Origin: VFKU01 sp964620045
GTDB lineage: Bacteria > Hydrogenedentota > Hydrogenedentia > Hydrogenedentales > GCA-2746185
Length of the DNA stretch: 64,000 nt
Assembly: GCA_964620045.1 (NCBI GenBank)
Contig: CAZUJL010000007.1
Location: 83,769 to 147,768, forward strand
Reading direction: 5' to 3'
Made by a program: the position numbers and the translations under genes. The notes below the pieces were generated by a model, which did not search any database, was not told the origin of the DNA, and saw only the letters and a list, made by a program, of their open reading frames with translations. Each line of letters starts with the position of its first letter. Position 1 is the stretch's first letter. Below, piece after piece: positions 8,641 through 16,206 of the stretch.

Positions 8641-9243
8641 TTACGCCGCGCCTCCCGCGCCGAACAGCGCCGTCATGCAATGCTTGCGCACCGCCTGGTC
8701 CACACGCGCGAACCGGCCGCTCAGCGTGTTGCTGATGCGCCACGTCCGCGCCGGGTTCTGCACCGCGACGCCGTCCCAGAACTCCGCGGAACCGTCGACC
8801 TTGATGCCGGCGTGGCCGTGACCGGCCAGCCAGTTTTTAACCAGATCGACATGCGCCGTTGGCCCAAGCACCTCGATGTCCTTGGTGGTGCCCACCGCGG
8901 ACATGAGCTCCGACAGCAGGCTTTCCAGCACACCGGGGAACTGCGGGCTCCCCACCGTGCGCTGAATGCCCGCCGCCACTTCGGCGAGCACCGCTTCCAC
9001 GGCGTCGTTCTTCATGGCCAGTTCCAGCCGCACCGATTCCGCCTCGGCCTTCTGTTTCCAGAGGGTGTCGAGGCGATCGCGCTCGGCCTTGGCGGACGCA
9101 AGCGCCGCCTCGCCCGATGCGCGCGCTTTCGCGTGCGCATCGGCCAGGATGCGGTCAGACTCGGCCTTGGCCTTGGCGGTGTGCTGTGCGCACTCCGCCT
9201 CAACCTGCCGCGCCATCGTCTCGAATAGGGCAGGGCTCGCCAT
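8641..9243 (-). CDS. atpE: V/A-type ATP synthase subunit E (peripheral stalk)
   Basis: A 200-residue peripheral-stalk subunit that pairs with H/G. The N-terminal half is an Ala/Glu/Lys-rich coiled coil (CAQHTAKAKAESDRILADAH), and the C-terminal half is the globular domain that binds the head (KDIEVLGPTAHVDLVKNWLA, ending RFARVDQAVRKHCMTALFG). It follows K after 20 bp and precedes C by 2 bp. E subunits diverge quickly, so much of the assignment rests on architecture and operon position. Confidence 0.88.
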   Translation of the reverse strand: MASPALFETMARQVEAECAQHTAKAKAESDRILADAHAKARASGEAALASAKAERDRLDTLWKQKAEAESVRLELAMKNDAVEAVLAEVAAGIQRTVGSPQFPGVLESLLSELMSAVGTTKDIEVLGPTAHVDLVKNWLAGHGHAGIKVDGSAEFWDGVAVQNPARTWRISNTLSGRFARVDQAVRKHCMTALFGAGGAA

Positions 9244-9263
9244 GATTTAGATTCGGTATCGCG

Positions 9264-9611
9264 TTAGATGCTGGTGAACAGCAGGATGCCGATAACGAAA
9301 CCGAACAGCACGATCGTTTCCGGGATCGCGAACAGGATCAGCACGTTACCGAACAGTTCCGGCTTTTCCGCCAGCGCGCCCGTACCGCCCGCGCCCACGC
9401 CCGACTGCGCCAGGCCCGTGCCGAGACCGGCCAAGCCCACCGCGAGGCCGGCGCCGATGCCGAGACCCAGCGCGCCAACGCCGCCGCCACTGCCGGCCGC
9501 TGCCGCGTCACCGTGCTCTTCCTGAGCGGACGCAAACGGGGCAATCATGAGGGTGGCGAGCACCATCACGAAACCGACGAACAGCATTCTTACGAGAGCC
9601 TTCTTAGTCAC
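9264..9611 (-). CDS. atpK: V/A-type ATP synthase subunit K (membrane c-ring proteolipid)
   Basis: A 115-residue proteolipid. An N-terminal hydrophobic segment with a signal-like end (FVGFVMVLATLMIAPFASAQ) is followed by a short acidic linker and a single c-type hairpin: helix 1 about 45-75, helix 2 about 87-113. The ion-binding carboxylate is Glu98 in FAIPETIVLFGF. Gln69 in helix 1 (GTGLAQSG) and Thr99 beside Glu98 match the Q/E/(S,T) ligand set of sodium-binding c-subunits. A single-hairpin K resembles Thermus subunit L rather than the four-helix Enterococcus NtpK. The gene overlaps subunit I by 4 bp (ATGA type). Confidence 0.93.
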   Translation of the reverse strand: MTKKALVRMLFVGFVMVLATLMIAPFASAQEEHGDAAAAGSGGGVGALGLGIGAGLAVGLAGLGTGLAQSGVGAGGTGALAEKPELFGNVLILFAIPETIVLFGFVIGILLFTSI

Positions 9612-11524
9612 GACATCGTCTCCTTCTTGAACGGGTTGAACACCCTTCCAGCGGGTGTATAGAACTTGGGTAGGAACTCCACGAAATTCAAGCGCAGCGC
9701 GTGAATCGTGGGACTTGCCATACTGATACCGATATTGATCAAGTGCACCAGAATCGCCGCCGGGATGCCGATAACGGGCCCGAAGGCGTCCGGCAAACCG
9801 TTGGCGATGTCCGCGATGGCAATGGCGGCCAGGCCCAGCGCCATAAGACGCGCGTAGGACACGATGTTGCCGCCGAGCGAGAGCACTTCGAGCACGCCAA
9901 CCGGTCCCATCATCGGGCCGAGGGCCTTGATGATCAGGATGGCGCCGACGGCAAACATCACGCCGGCCGCGATGGTAAACGCGCGCGCATTGAACGGCTC
10001 AACGCCGAAGAAGCCGAAGGAGATGATGATCAGCGCCAGCACGCCGAGCAACATGCCAAACTTTTCGATGGCGTGGCTCATGTGGCGGTGCTTGTAGTTC
10101 TCGTACACGCCGAGGCACAGCGCCATCAGGATATGCAGGATGCCGAAGTACAGCGCGTAGATGAGCAACTTGATCTGCTCATGACCGCGGTGGAACCAAA
10201 TCACCGGAAGGCCGAGCGCCTGCGGGATCGCTTCGCCGGCGTATTCGCCAAACAGCACACCGAAGATGATCGACGAGATGCCCATGTACACGCCGATCTT
10301 GCTGGCGTCCTGAATCGCGGGCACGCTTTTGAATTTGCGGCCCAGCCACAGCGCCGCCGCGATGATCACCGCGCCGTACACCACATCGCCGACGATGAAG
10401 CCGTAGAAGATGATGAACGAGATCGCGATCATGATCGTCGGATCGACGGTGCCGTACGTGGGCGGCGCGAAAAGTTTCAGGATGACTTCGAAAGGCTTGA
10501 AGAGGGAGGGATTCGAAAGGAGCGTCGGCGGGAGGGAGTTCTCGGGGGCGTTGATGCGATTTACTTCTACTTGGCCCGGGAACTTCGCGTGCGCCGTCTT
10601 TACGAGATCATCGAAGCGATCTTCCGGAAGCCAGCCCTCGACCACCGTGATCATTTGGCTCTCGGCGAATTGGCCTTGCACGCGCAAGCGCGCAAGGCGA
10701 TCGCCGACGACGGCCTTGGCGCCGAGCACGTCCGCGCCGACTTGCCGCGAGATCCGGTTCGCCACGCCTTCGTTTTTCTGCACGATCTGTTCGTTGTGCG
10801 CGATCGTCTGATCGATCCGCGTCATCACTTCGCTGATCGTCGACTCGCCAAATCCCTGATCGCGCATGTCGACCGGCGTAACGCCTTCCTGGCCGAGGAT
10901 GCGCGAAACGAGATCTTCCTTGTCCGCGGGGAAGCTCAGCAGGCCGACGACCTGTCGGCGCGAGACCTGGTTGCGGTGGAAGTTCGCGCCCGGCACTTCA
11001 TCGCGCAGGCGTTCGTCCAGCCGCGCGACAATCTTCTTCACGTTGCCGGTCAGCACCAGCGCGCGCGTGCCCTTGCCGAGCTTCACGTTCGAGCCGCCCA
11101 GCGCGGGCGAAACCTGCTCGAGGATGCCGCGATAGTTCTTCAAAACATCAATCTGGTCCTGGGCCTGCGCGCGTTCACGCGTCACCGCGCGAAGCTGTTC
11201 CGCCCAGCTCATCGTCTTCGTGTGGATATCGGCTTCCGGCGCGGCCGTGAAGGCCTTGGTGGACGCTTGCACATCGAGCGCGCTCGGCTGCAGCGTGAGC
11301 AACGGCGCGATTTCGTTCAGCGCGCGCTCGCACTCTTCCAGCTTCACATACGCGGTGTGTTCTTCGCCTTCGAGCTGCACGCGATCGAGGAAGCCCGGCG
11401 CCGACTCGTTCGCCGTCGCAACTTCTTCGAGATGCAGCAGGCCTTTTTCGTGCAGTGCATTCACCACCGCGCCGCGCGCGGCGTTGAGGCAAACGATTTC
11501 AACGCGCGTCATCGGGACGATCAT
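9608..11524 (-). CDS. atpI: V/A-type ATP synthase subunit I (membrane stator, a-subunit)
   Basis: A 638-residue stator carrying the ion half-channels. The cytoplasmic N-terminal half (about residues 1-340) begins MIVPMTRVEIVCLNAARGAV and contains long coiled coils. The C-terminal half has about seven to eight membrane helices beginning at DPTIMIAISFIIFYGFIVGD. The stretch GVLEVLSLGGNIVSYARLMA holds the conserved arginine region (S-Y-x-R-L) facing the c-ring. Length is normal (about 640-660). Both ends overlap neighbours by 4 bp, indicating tight translational coupling with H and K. Confidence 0.95.
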   Translation of the reverse strand: MIVPMTRVEIVCLNAARGAVVNALHEKGLLHLEEVATANESAPGFLDRVQLEGEEHTAYVKLEECERALNEIAPLLTLQPSALDVQASTKAFTAAPEADIHTKTMSWAEQLRAVTRERAQAQDQIDVLKNYRGILEQVSPALGGSNVKLGKGTRALVLTGNVKKIVARLDERLRDEVPGANFHRNQVSRRQVVGLLSFPADKEDLVSRILGQEGVTPVDMRDQGFGESTISEVMTRIDQTIAHNEQIVQKNEGVANRISRQVGADVLGAKAVVGDRLARLRVQGQFAESQMITVVEGWLPEDRFDDLVKTAHAKFPGQVEVNRINAPENSLPPTLLSNPSLFKPFEVILKLFAPPTYGTVDPTIMIAISFIIFYGFIVGDVVYGAVIIAAALWLGRKFKSVPAIQDASKIGVYMGISSIIFGVLFGEYAGEAIPQALGLPVIWFHRGHEQIKLLIYALYFGILHILMALCLGVYENYKHRHMSHAIEKFGMLLGVLALIIISFGFFGVEPFNARAFTIAAGVMFAVGAILIIKALGPMMGPVGVLEVLSLGGNIVSYARLMALGLAAIAIADIANGLPDAFGPVIGIPAAILVHLINIGISMASPTIHALRLNFVEFLPKFYTPAGRVFNPFKKETMS

Positions 11525-11877
11525 GCGCGGCCCCCCTTCGGCAAGAAGTACGACGCCACCTGGCCCGCCATCTCCTGCACGCGCGCCATCGCGGCGTCGC
11601 GCCGGCCGCGCAGCTTGTCCTGCGCCGTGGCCACGGAAGCATCGAAGGATTGCGTGCGCGCATTTTCCGCGCGCGTGCGCGCCGCGGAGATTTCGCTCTG
11701 CACGCGCGCCGCCTCGTCGGAGATGTGCTTGGCGGCTTCGGAGCGCGCGCGCTCTAGAATCTTACGCGCGTCGTCCTGCGCGCCGTCGAGCTTGGCGAGC
11801 AATTCTTTTTCGTGCCGGGCAACATCGCCCAGAATCGATTTATGATTTGAATTGTGATTGGCGTGCGGTGCGCTCAC
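11521..11877 (-). CDS. atpH: V/A-type ATP synthase subunit H/G (peripheral stalk), first gene of the operon
   Basis: A 118-residue, almost entirely helical protein with a right-handed coiled-coil pattern (ELLAKLDGAQDDARKILERA, SEAAKHISDEAARVQSEISA), which pairs with subunit E to form the peripheral stalk. The start MSAPHANHNSNHKSILGDVA has a Asn/His-rich lead of unknown role. As first gene it should carry the operon promoter upstream. A minus-strand TTGACA is present at 12064-12069, but I see no convincing -10 at 16-18 bp. Confidence 0.85.
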   Translation of the reverse strand: MSAPHANHNSNHKSILGDVARHEKELLAKLDGAQDDARKILERARSEAAKHISDEAARVQSEISAARTRAENARTQSFDASVATAQDKLRGRRDAAMARVQEMAGQVASYFLPKGGRA

Positions 11878-12523
11878 GGGATTACCTGTTTATCTGAAGA
11901 TCACTAGGATTGCAGCACAGACGAAAACAGCAGCCTCAATTTCATTGCGTTGATTCTGGCTCGGGTGACTCGTTCGCAGGAGACGCGCGCGAGTGCGGGG
12001 ACAATCAGCGCAGAAATTTTCGCGCCCAAGGCCGCGCGAATGTTGCCATAGCAACGGAGCACATGTCAAGCAAGTGGCTACATCAAAAAATTCCCTCAAG
12101 AAACTTCAACAGGATCGCCACGCACGTCGCGCGCAAAACTCGCCGTTGACCGCGCGAGTGGATCGAATCAGCGAACTCGCCACGAAGTTTTCACACTCGT
12201 TCCAAACTTTACTTTCGCCACGCTAACGATCAGGTAGCGCGTGGATTGTGGTCAGAGGTGTGCAGTGGAAGTCGGGTTGGCCGGGGTCTGTAAGGCCTAC
12301 TTTCCAAAAATCCAGAAAACCCGGAGCTAGATATTGTGGGTGTCCAATTCCGTGCCTGAGTCTTGGGGATACCTTACGCAGCAGCGACCTGCGAAAATAT
12401 TTTTTTGGATCAGGCTCCTGTCCCGGATTGGGTGCCTTTTGGCGGGGGAAAATGGGCCTTTTTGCTCATCAATTTCTAATCGAAAATGCAGGAGTTTTTT
12501 ATAGACAATCCATACCGGGTTGT
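11878..12523. other. Non-coding upstream region of the V-ATPase operon and thyX-nrdJ
   Basis: I see no credible gene in this 646-base stretch; open frames in it lack ribosome sites and family similarity. Base composition drops sharply after about 12380, with long A/T runs near 12395 and 12490. It contains a minus-strand TTGACA (12064-12069) and a 14-base dyad (12042-12055), both upstream of atpH. The rest has no recognised element. Confidence 0.6.
12042..12055. promoter_or_regulatory. 14-bp dyad GTTGC-CATA-GCAAC upstream of the V-ATPase operon
   Basis: Five-base perfect arms separated by CATA, 165 bp upstream of atpH and adjacent to the minus-strand TTGACA at 12064-12069. It is the size and symmetry of a bacterial operator. 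No regulator is known for it here. Confidence 0.35.
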
Positions 12524-12571
12524 ATACAATATGTTTTGTAGTTTTAAAAACATAACCACAATATATTGTGT
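12524..12571. promoter_or_regulatory. Tandem NrdR boxes
   Basis: Two 16-base sites fit the NrdR consensus acaCwAtATaTwGtgt. Box 1 at 12524-12539 reads ATACAATATGTTTTGT, 13 of 16 by my count. Box 2 at 12556-12571 reads CCACAATATATTGTGT, with a fully intact core. Their centres are 32 bp apart, about three helical turns, the spacing typical of NrdR pairs. A candidate promoter overlaps box 1 (TTGTAT at 12520-12525, TTTAAA at 12543-12548, 17-bp spacer). The sites lie upstream of thyX and the class II reductase, which is the expected regulon. NrdR is the ATP/dATP-sensing repressor of reductase genes; its own gene is not in this window. Confidence 0.85.
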
Positions 12572-12627
12572 TTTTATGACCATCTCAGGGCAAAAAATTC
12601 CGACGAAAAACGGGCGTTCCGGGGGGC

Positions 12628-12656
12628 TTTACAAAGCACTCCCCTCTGCCTATAAT
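12628..12656 (+). promoter_or_regulatory. Strong sigma70-type promoter upstream of thyX
   Basis: TTTACA at 12628-12633 and a perfect TATAAT at 12651-12656 with a 17-bp spacer. Transcription would begin near 12662-12664. It reads toward thyX, whose start is about 285 bp further on. It lies 57 bp beyond the second NrdR box, so NrdR may act at a separate overlapping promoter or at a distance. Confidence 0.75.
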
Positions 12657-12661
12657 GCCGC

Positions 12662-12946
12662 ACCTTTCTCAGAGGGGCTGAGGGGGAGGAAAGGGCCCGG
12701 CGACGGTGAACACGCCCGCCGCAGGGATCTTCGCGCGGTAATCCTGGTTGTAGACCCGGCTGCGGGTCGATTGCCGTCTAGCCACGTCGATTTTAGAAGA
12801 TTTATCGGATTTCTCGTATGTGTTTCGCGCCGTCTGGCTTGTTATATGGGGAGTGGCCTGCAACTGGGGACCCTCGCTGCGCCTTGATCGGCCGAGCGCG
12901 GTGCAGTTGAATCGAAGTCTGGACCGGACGAAAGGAGCCGGTGTGC
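12662..12946 (+). other. Long 5' leader (or small RNA) before thyX
   Basis: About 285 nt between the predicted start site and thyX without a convincing gene. Short hairpins are visible, for example GACCCG/CGGGTC around 12755-12770 and CTCAG/CTGAG around 12668-12682. I checked for cobalamin riboswitch, RNase P, tmRNA and 6S features and found none that hold. The reason for so long a leader is unknown. Confidence 0.4.
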
Positions 12947-13729
12947 GTGGAGTTTGTTGAACCAAAAGTTTTCCTGGTCGGTGAGACGCGTGTAATCGAG
13001 GAGGGCCTGCAAGCCTACCTCAAACACGTCGGCGCGCCGGAATGGAAGACGGACGCACCAAGCGACGCCGAGAAGCTGAGCGAAGTGATGGGCCGCCTGT
13101 GCTATCGCTCGTTCAAGCCGGGGCTGAACCCGAACGTGACGCGTGTGCGCGAAGGCAACGACACCTATCTCTCGCACATCTTCGAAGTCGGCCACGGCAG
13201 CGTAATCGAACACGCCGTGATCAACTTCATCTTCGCCGACGTCAGCCGTGTGTTCACGCACGAGCTTGTGCGGCACCGCGCGGGTTCGGCCTTCTCGCAG
13301 GAGTCGCTGCGCTTCGTGCGGCTTGATCGTCTGTCGGCGTATGCGCCGATGCACATCCGCGAGAACGAAGAAGGCATGGCAATCTTCGCGCGCACGATCG
13401 AGCATCTCGAACAGGTGCAGCGCGAGCTCGCCAAGGTCTACGCGATCGAGGACGAGAAGAAGTTCGACGTGAAAAAGAAACTCACGTCCGCCTTCCGTCG
13501 CATCGCGCCCGACGGCGTGGCGACGACGATCGGCTGGTCCTGTAACTTTCGCACGCTGCGCCATGTAATAGAGATGCGCACCGAGCCGAATGCCGAGGAG
13601 GAAATTCGCCTCGTGTTCGGCAAGGTGTTCGAAGTGGTGAAAGAGCGTTACCCGAATCTACTGGGTGACTACGAAGTGGAAATGGTCGATGGTTTGCCGT
13701 GGGTGAAGACGCCGCACGGGAAGGTCTAG
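12947..13729 (+). CDS. thyX: Flavin-dependent thymidylate synthase (ThyX)
   Basis: Makes dTMP from dUMP with FAD, NADPH and methylene-folate. I choose the GTG at 12947 (MEFVEPKVFLVGET, 260 residues), because AAAGGAG lies 9 bases upstream; a GTG two codons earlier would be only 3 bases from it. The signature is R109-H110-R111 followed by GSAFSQES and R122. The spacing to the motif serine here is eight residues against seven in Thermotoga ThyX. His90 in GSVIEHAVINF and the C-terminal arginine region (NFRTLRHVIEMR) are present. It precedes the ribonucleotide reductase by 81 bp, so DNA-precursor genes are grouped behind the NrdR boxes. No thyA is in the window. Confidence 0.95.
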   Translation: MEFVEPKVFLVGETRVIEEGLQAYLKHVGAPEWKTDAPSDAEKLSEVMGRLCYRSFKPGLNPNVTRVREGNDTYLSHIFEVGHGSVIEHAVINFIFADVSRVFTHELVRHRAGSAFSQESLRFVRLDRLSAYAPMHIRENEEGMAIFARTIEHLEQVQRELAKVYAIEDEKKFDVKKKLTSAFRRIAPDGVATTIGWSCNFRTLRHVIEMRTEPNAEEEIRLVFGKVFEVVKERYPNLLGDYEVEMVDGLPWVKTPHGKV

Positions 13730-13810
13730 TGATTTATTCGGGGGAACCCGATGCAAGTGGATTCATAAAATCGGAACGCGAAGGCAGAAACGGAAGCGGG
13801 GAGGAACGCG

Positions 13811-15901
13811 ATGTTTGAGGTAAAAGAACGGTTCAAGTTGTCGGAGAAGTTCCTTGAGGAATTCAAGGGCAAGCAGCCGAAGTGGGGCCCGCTGGGGTAT
13901 GTGACCTTCAAGCGGACCTATGCACGGCCGATCCGCGAAGACGGCCAGCCCGAGCGGACGGAGGAATACTGGGAGTCGCTGCGCCGCGTGATTGAAGGCT
14001 GCTACACGATCCAACTGAACCATTGTAAGAACCTCAAGCTGCCCTGGATTCCGTTCAAGGCGCAGACCTCCGCGCAGGAAATGTACCGGCTCATGTGGAA
14101 CTTCAAGTTCCTGCCGCCGGGCCGCGGCCTGTGGATGATGGGCACGGACTATATATATACGCGCGGTTCGGGCGCGCTGAACAACTGCGCGTTCGTCTCC
14201 ACGTCCGAAATCGACGTCTCGTTCTCCGAGCCGTTCTGCTTCCTGATGGACATGTCCATGCTCGGCGTCGGCGTCGCCTTCGACACGGACGGTCAAGGCA
14301 AAATCTTCATCAAGCAGCCGGAGATCGGCGGCTACACGCACGTCGTTGAAGATTCGAAGGAAGGCTGGGTGGATCTCGTGCGCGCCGTGCTCGAGGCCTA
14401 CATCGGCCAGGGCAAGCGCCCCGCGAAGATCGACTTCTCCAAAATCCGCCCGATGGGCGCGGCCATCAAGACCTTCGGCGGCATCGCGCCAGGTCCTGGA
14501 CCGCTCATCGAGTGCATCAAGAACATCGACACGATCCTCGAGCCGCGCATCGGCGAGACGATTTCCTCGACCGACATCACGGACCTGATGAACGTGATCG
14601 GCAAGTGCGTGGTCTCCGGCGGCGTGCGCCGCACGGCCGAGCTCGCCCTCGGCGCGCCGGACGACGACGAGTACCTGAAGCTGAAAGACCCCAAGCTGCA
14701 CGAGCAGAAACTGCGCGAATGGCGCTGGGCGTCGAACAACAGCGTGCTCGCCGAGGTCGGTATCTCGTACGACAAAGTCGGCACGCAGACTGCGACGAAC
14801 GGCGAGCCGGGCTACTTCTGGCGCACGAACGCGCGCGCGTTTGGTCGCGTGAAAGATGGCGCGACCTGGCGCGACGCGAAGGTCGCCGGCACGAACCCCT
14901 GCGCCGAGCAGAGCCTGGAATCCTTCGAAATCTGCAACCTCGTCGAAACCTTCCCGTCGCTGCACGAGAACTTCGAAGAGTACAAGCGCACGCTGAAGTT
15001 CGCGTATCTCTACGCCAAGACGGTCACGCTCATCCCGACGCACAACGAACGCACGAACGCGATCATGCTGCGCAACCGCCGCATCGGCCTGTCGCAGTCG
15101 GGCATCGTGGAGTCGTTCGAGCGTCACGGCCGCCGCGAACATTTCGAGTGGTGCGACAAGGGCTACCAGTACATCACCGAACTCGACAAAATTTACTCGG
15201 GTTGGCTCTGCATCCCGGAGAGCATCAAGAAGACCTCCGTGAAGCCAAGCGGCACGGTGTCGCTGATGCCGGGCGTCACGCCGGGCATCCACTACGCCCA
15301 CTCGAAGTACTACCACCGCACGATTCGCGTCGACAAGACCAGCCCGCTCATCGGGCCGATCCGCGCGGCCGGCCATCGCATCGAAGAATCGGTGTATGGC
15401 GACAACACGTGGGTCGTGTACTTCCCGGTGAAGGAAGAGCACTTCGACCGCGCGAAAGACGAAGTCTCCGTGTGGGAACAGGTCGAGAACGTCGCGCAGA
15501 TGCAGTACTACTGGGCGGACAACCAGGTCAGCGCGACGATCACCTTCCGCCCTGAAGAAGCGAAGGACATCCCGCGAATTCTCGAGCTGTACGAGACGCG
15601 CCTGAAGTCCATCAGCTTCCTGCCGCTCACCGAACATAACTATCCGCAGGCGCCGTACCAGACGATCACGAAGGAAGCCTTCGACGCCGCGTCCGCCAAG
15701 CTGAAGGCCGTCGACTTCGGCACGATGAACACCGGCGAAGTGCAGGACATGTACTGCGACGGCGACAAGTGCACGATCTCGCCGCCACACCAGGAGCCGA
15801 AGGAAGAGGCCATGCCGCTGCCGCTCGAAGAAGTCGAAGCGGAAGCCCCGGCCACCAACGGTAAGTCCGCGCACAAGAACAACCCAGTACCCGCGAAGTA
15901 A
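13811..15901 (+). CDS. nrdJ: Adenosylcobalamin-dependent ribonucleoside-triphosphate reductase (class II, monomeric RTPR type)
   Basis: Reduces NTPs to dNTPs using an adenosylcobalamin-generated thiyl radical; needs no oxygen and no small subunit. It has 696 residues. Active-site pieces: Cys126 in GALNNCAFVS, then N362-P-C364-A-E366 and C375 (NPCAEQSLESFEICNL), corresponding to the Asn, thiyl Cys, Glu and reducing Cys of the Lactobacillus enzyme. The shuttle pair CDGDKC is at 649-654, near the end. A further 42-residue Pro/Glu-rich tail follows it. Length and motif spacing fit the RTPR subfamily rather than dimeric NrdJ. Placement behind NrdR boxes supports a main reductase role. It implies a supply of B12. 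Confidence 0.95.
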   Translation: MFEVKERFKLSEKFLEEFKGKQPKWGPLGYVTFKRTYARPIREDGQPERTEEYWESLRRVIEGCYTIQLNHCKNLKLPWIPFKAQTSAQEMYRLMWNFKFLPPGRGLWMMGTDYIYTRGSGALNNCAFVSTSEIDVSFSEPFCFLMDMSMLGVGVAFDTDGQGKIFIKQPEIGGYTHVVEDSKEGWVDLVRAVLEAYIGQGKRPAKIDFSKIRPMGAAIKTFGGIAPGPGPLIECIKNIDTILEPRIGETISSTDITDLMNVIGKCVVSGGVRRTAELALGAPDDDEYLKLKDPKLHEQKLREWRWASNNSVLAEVGISYDKVGTQTATNGEPGYFWRTNARAFGRVKDGATWRDAKVAGTNPCAEQSLESFEICNLVETFPSLHENFEEYKRTLKFAYLYAKTVTLIPTHNERTNAIMLRNRRIGLSQSGIVESFERHGRREHFEWCDKGYQYITELDKIYSGWLCIPESIKKTSVKPSGTVSLMPGVTPGIHYAHSKYYHRTIRVDKTSPLIGPIRAAGHRIEESVYGDNTWVVYFPVKEEHFDRAKDEVSVWEQVENVAQMQYYWADNQVSATITFRPEEAKDIPRILELYETRLKSISFLPLTEHNYPQAPYQTITKEAFDAASAKLKAVDFGTMNTGEVQDMYCDGDKCTISPPHQEPKEEAMPLPLEEVEAEAPATNGKSAHKNNPVPAK

Positions 15902-15931
15902 CGTTCGATAAGAACGTCCCGACCGCAGTTC

Positions 15932-15971
15932 ACCGGCCGGAGCGGAAACGCTCCGGCCGGTCCCTTTTTTT
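15932..15971 (+). terminator. Strong rho-independent terminator of thyX-nrdJ
   Basis: A perfect 13-bp stem (15932-15944 with 15949-15961) closed by a GAAA tetraloop and followed by CCC and a run of seven T. It lies 31 bp after the reductase stop. Confidence 0.93.
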
Positions 15972-15973
15972 CA

Positions 15974-16168
15974 GGGAACTGACTGCGTACGTAGGGGACT
16001 GACTGCGAATCGCCGTGCATCCACCTCCAACATCCGAGCGGCCGCGGCCAACCAACCACCGAAGACCTAAACCTCCGCCAAACGATTCGTAGTCTGTCCC
16101 CGGTCGTCCGCGAGAAAACCGGGGACAGACTACGGACTTCCAAACCCCGGAAGTCCGCAGTCAGTCCC
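15974..16168. repeat. Composite inverted-repeat element (REP-like)
   Basis: The outer arm GGGACTGACTGCG (15995-16007) has a near copy at 15974-15987 and an exact inverted copy at 16156-16168. Inside lies a perfect 17-bp palindrome arm, CGTAGTCTGTCCCCGGT (16088-16104), paired with 16118-16134 across a 13-base loop. There is no gene. The nested arrangement resembles RAYT-mobilised REP arrays. Apart from this the 300-base gap holds only the terminator and the ribosome site of the next gene. Confidence 0.75.
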
Positions 16169-16206
16169 TGTGTGTTGGTGTATCTTGTTCACGGGAGGGA
16201 TGCCTT

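Noticed and set aside
9701..11845. A 714-codon plus-strand frame opposite V-ATPase subunit I
   Set aside because: The translation is Arg/His/Asp-rich low-complexity shadow sequence; subunit I on the other strand is unambiguous. The same applies to the long frames opposite subunit A (5466-7307), the RNR (13763-15874) and the fused CoA-transferase.
12486..12887. 133-codon open frame upstream of thyX
   Set aside because: It spans the NrdR boxes and the TATAAT promoter, has no ribosome site and its translation resembles nothing.
12684..12946. RNase P RNA or cobalamin riboswitch in the thyX leader
   Set aside because: GAGGAAAG resembles the start of RNase P RNA, but the ACAGAA/CR-V and other conserved blocks are missing. 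No B12 box or paired conserved elements of a cobalamin riboswitch can be found on either strand.
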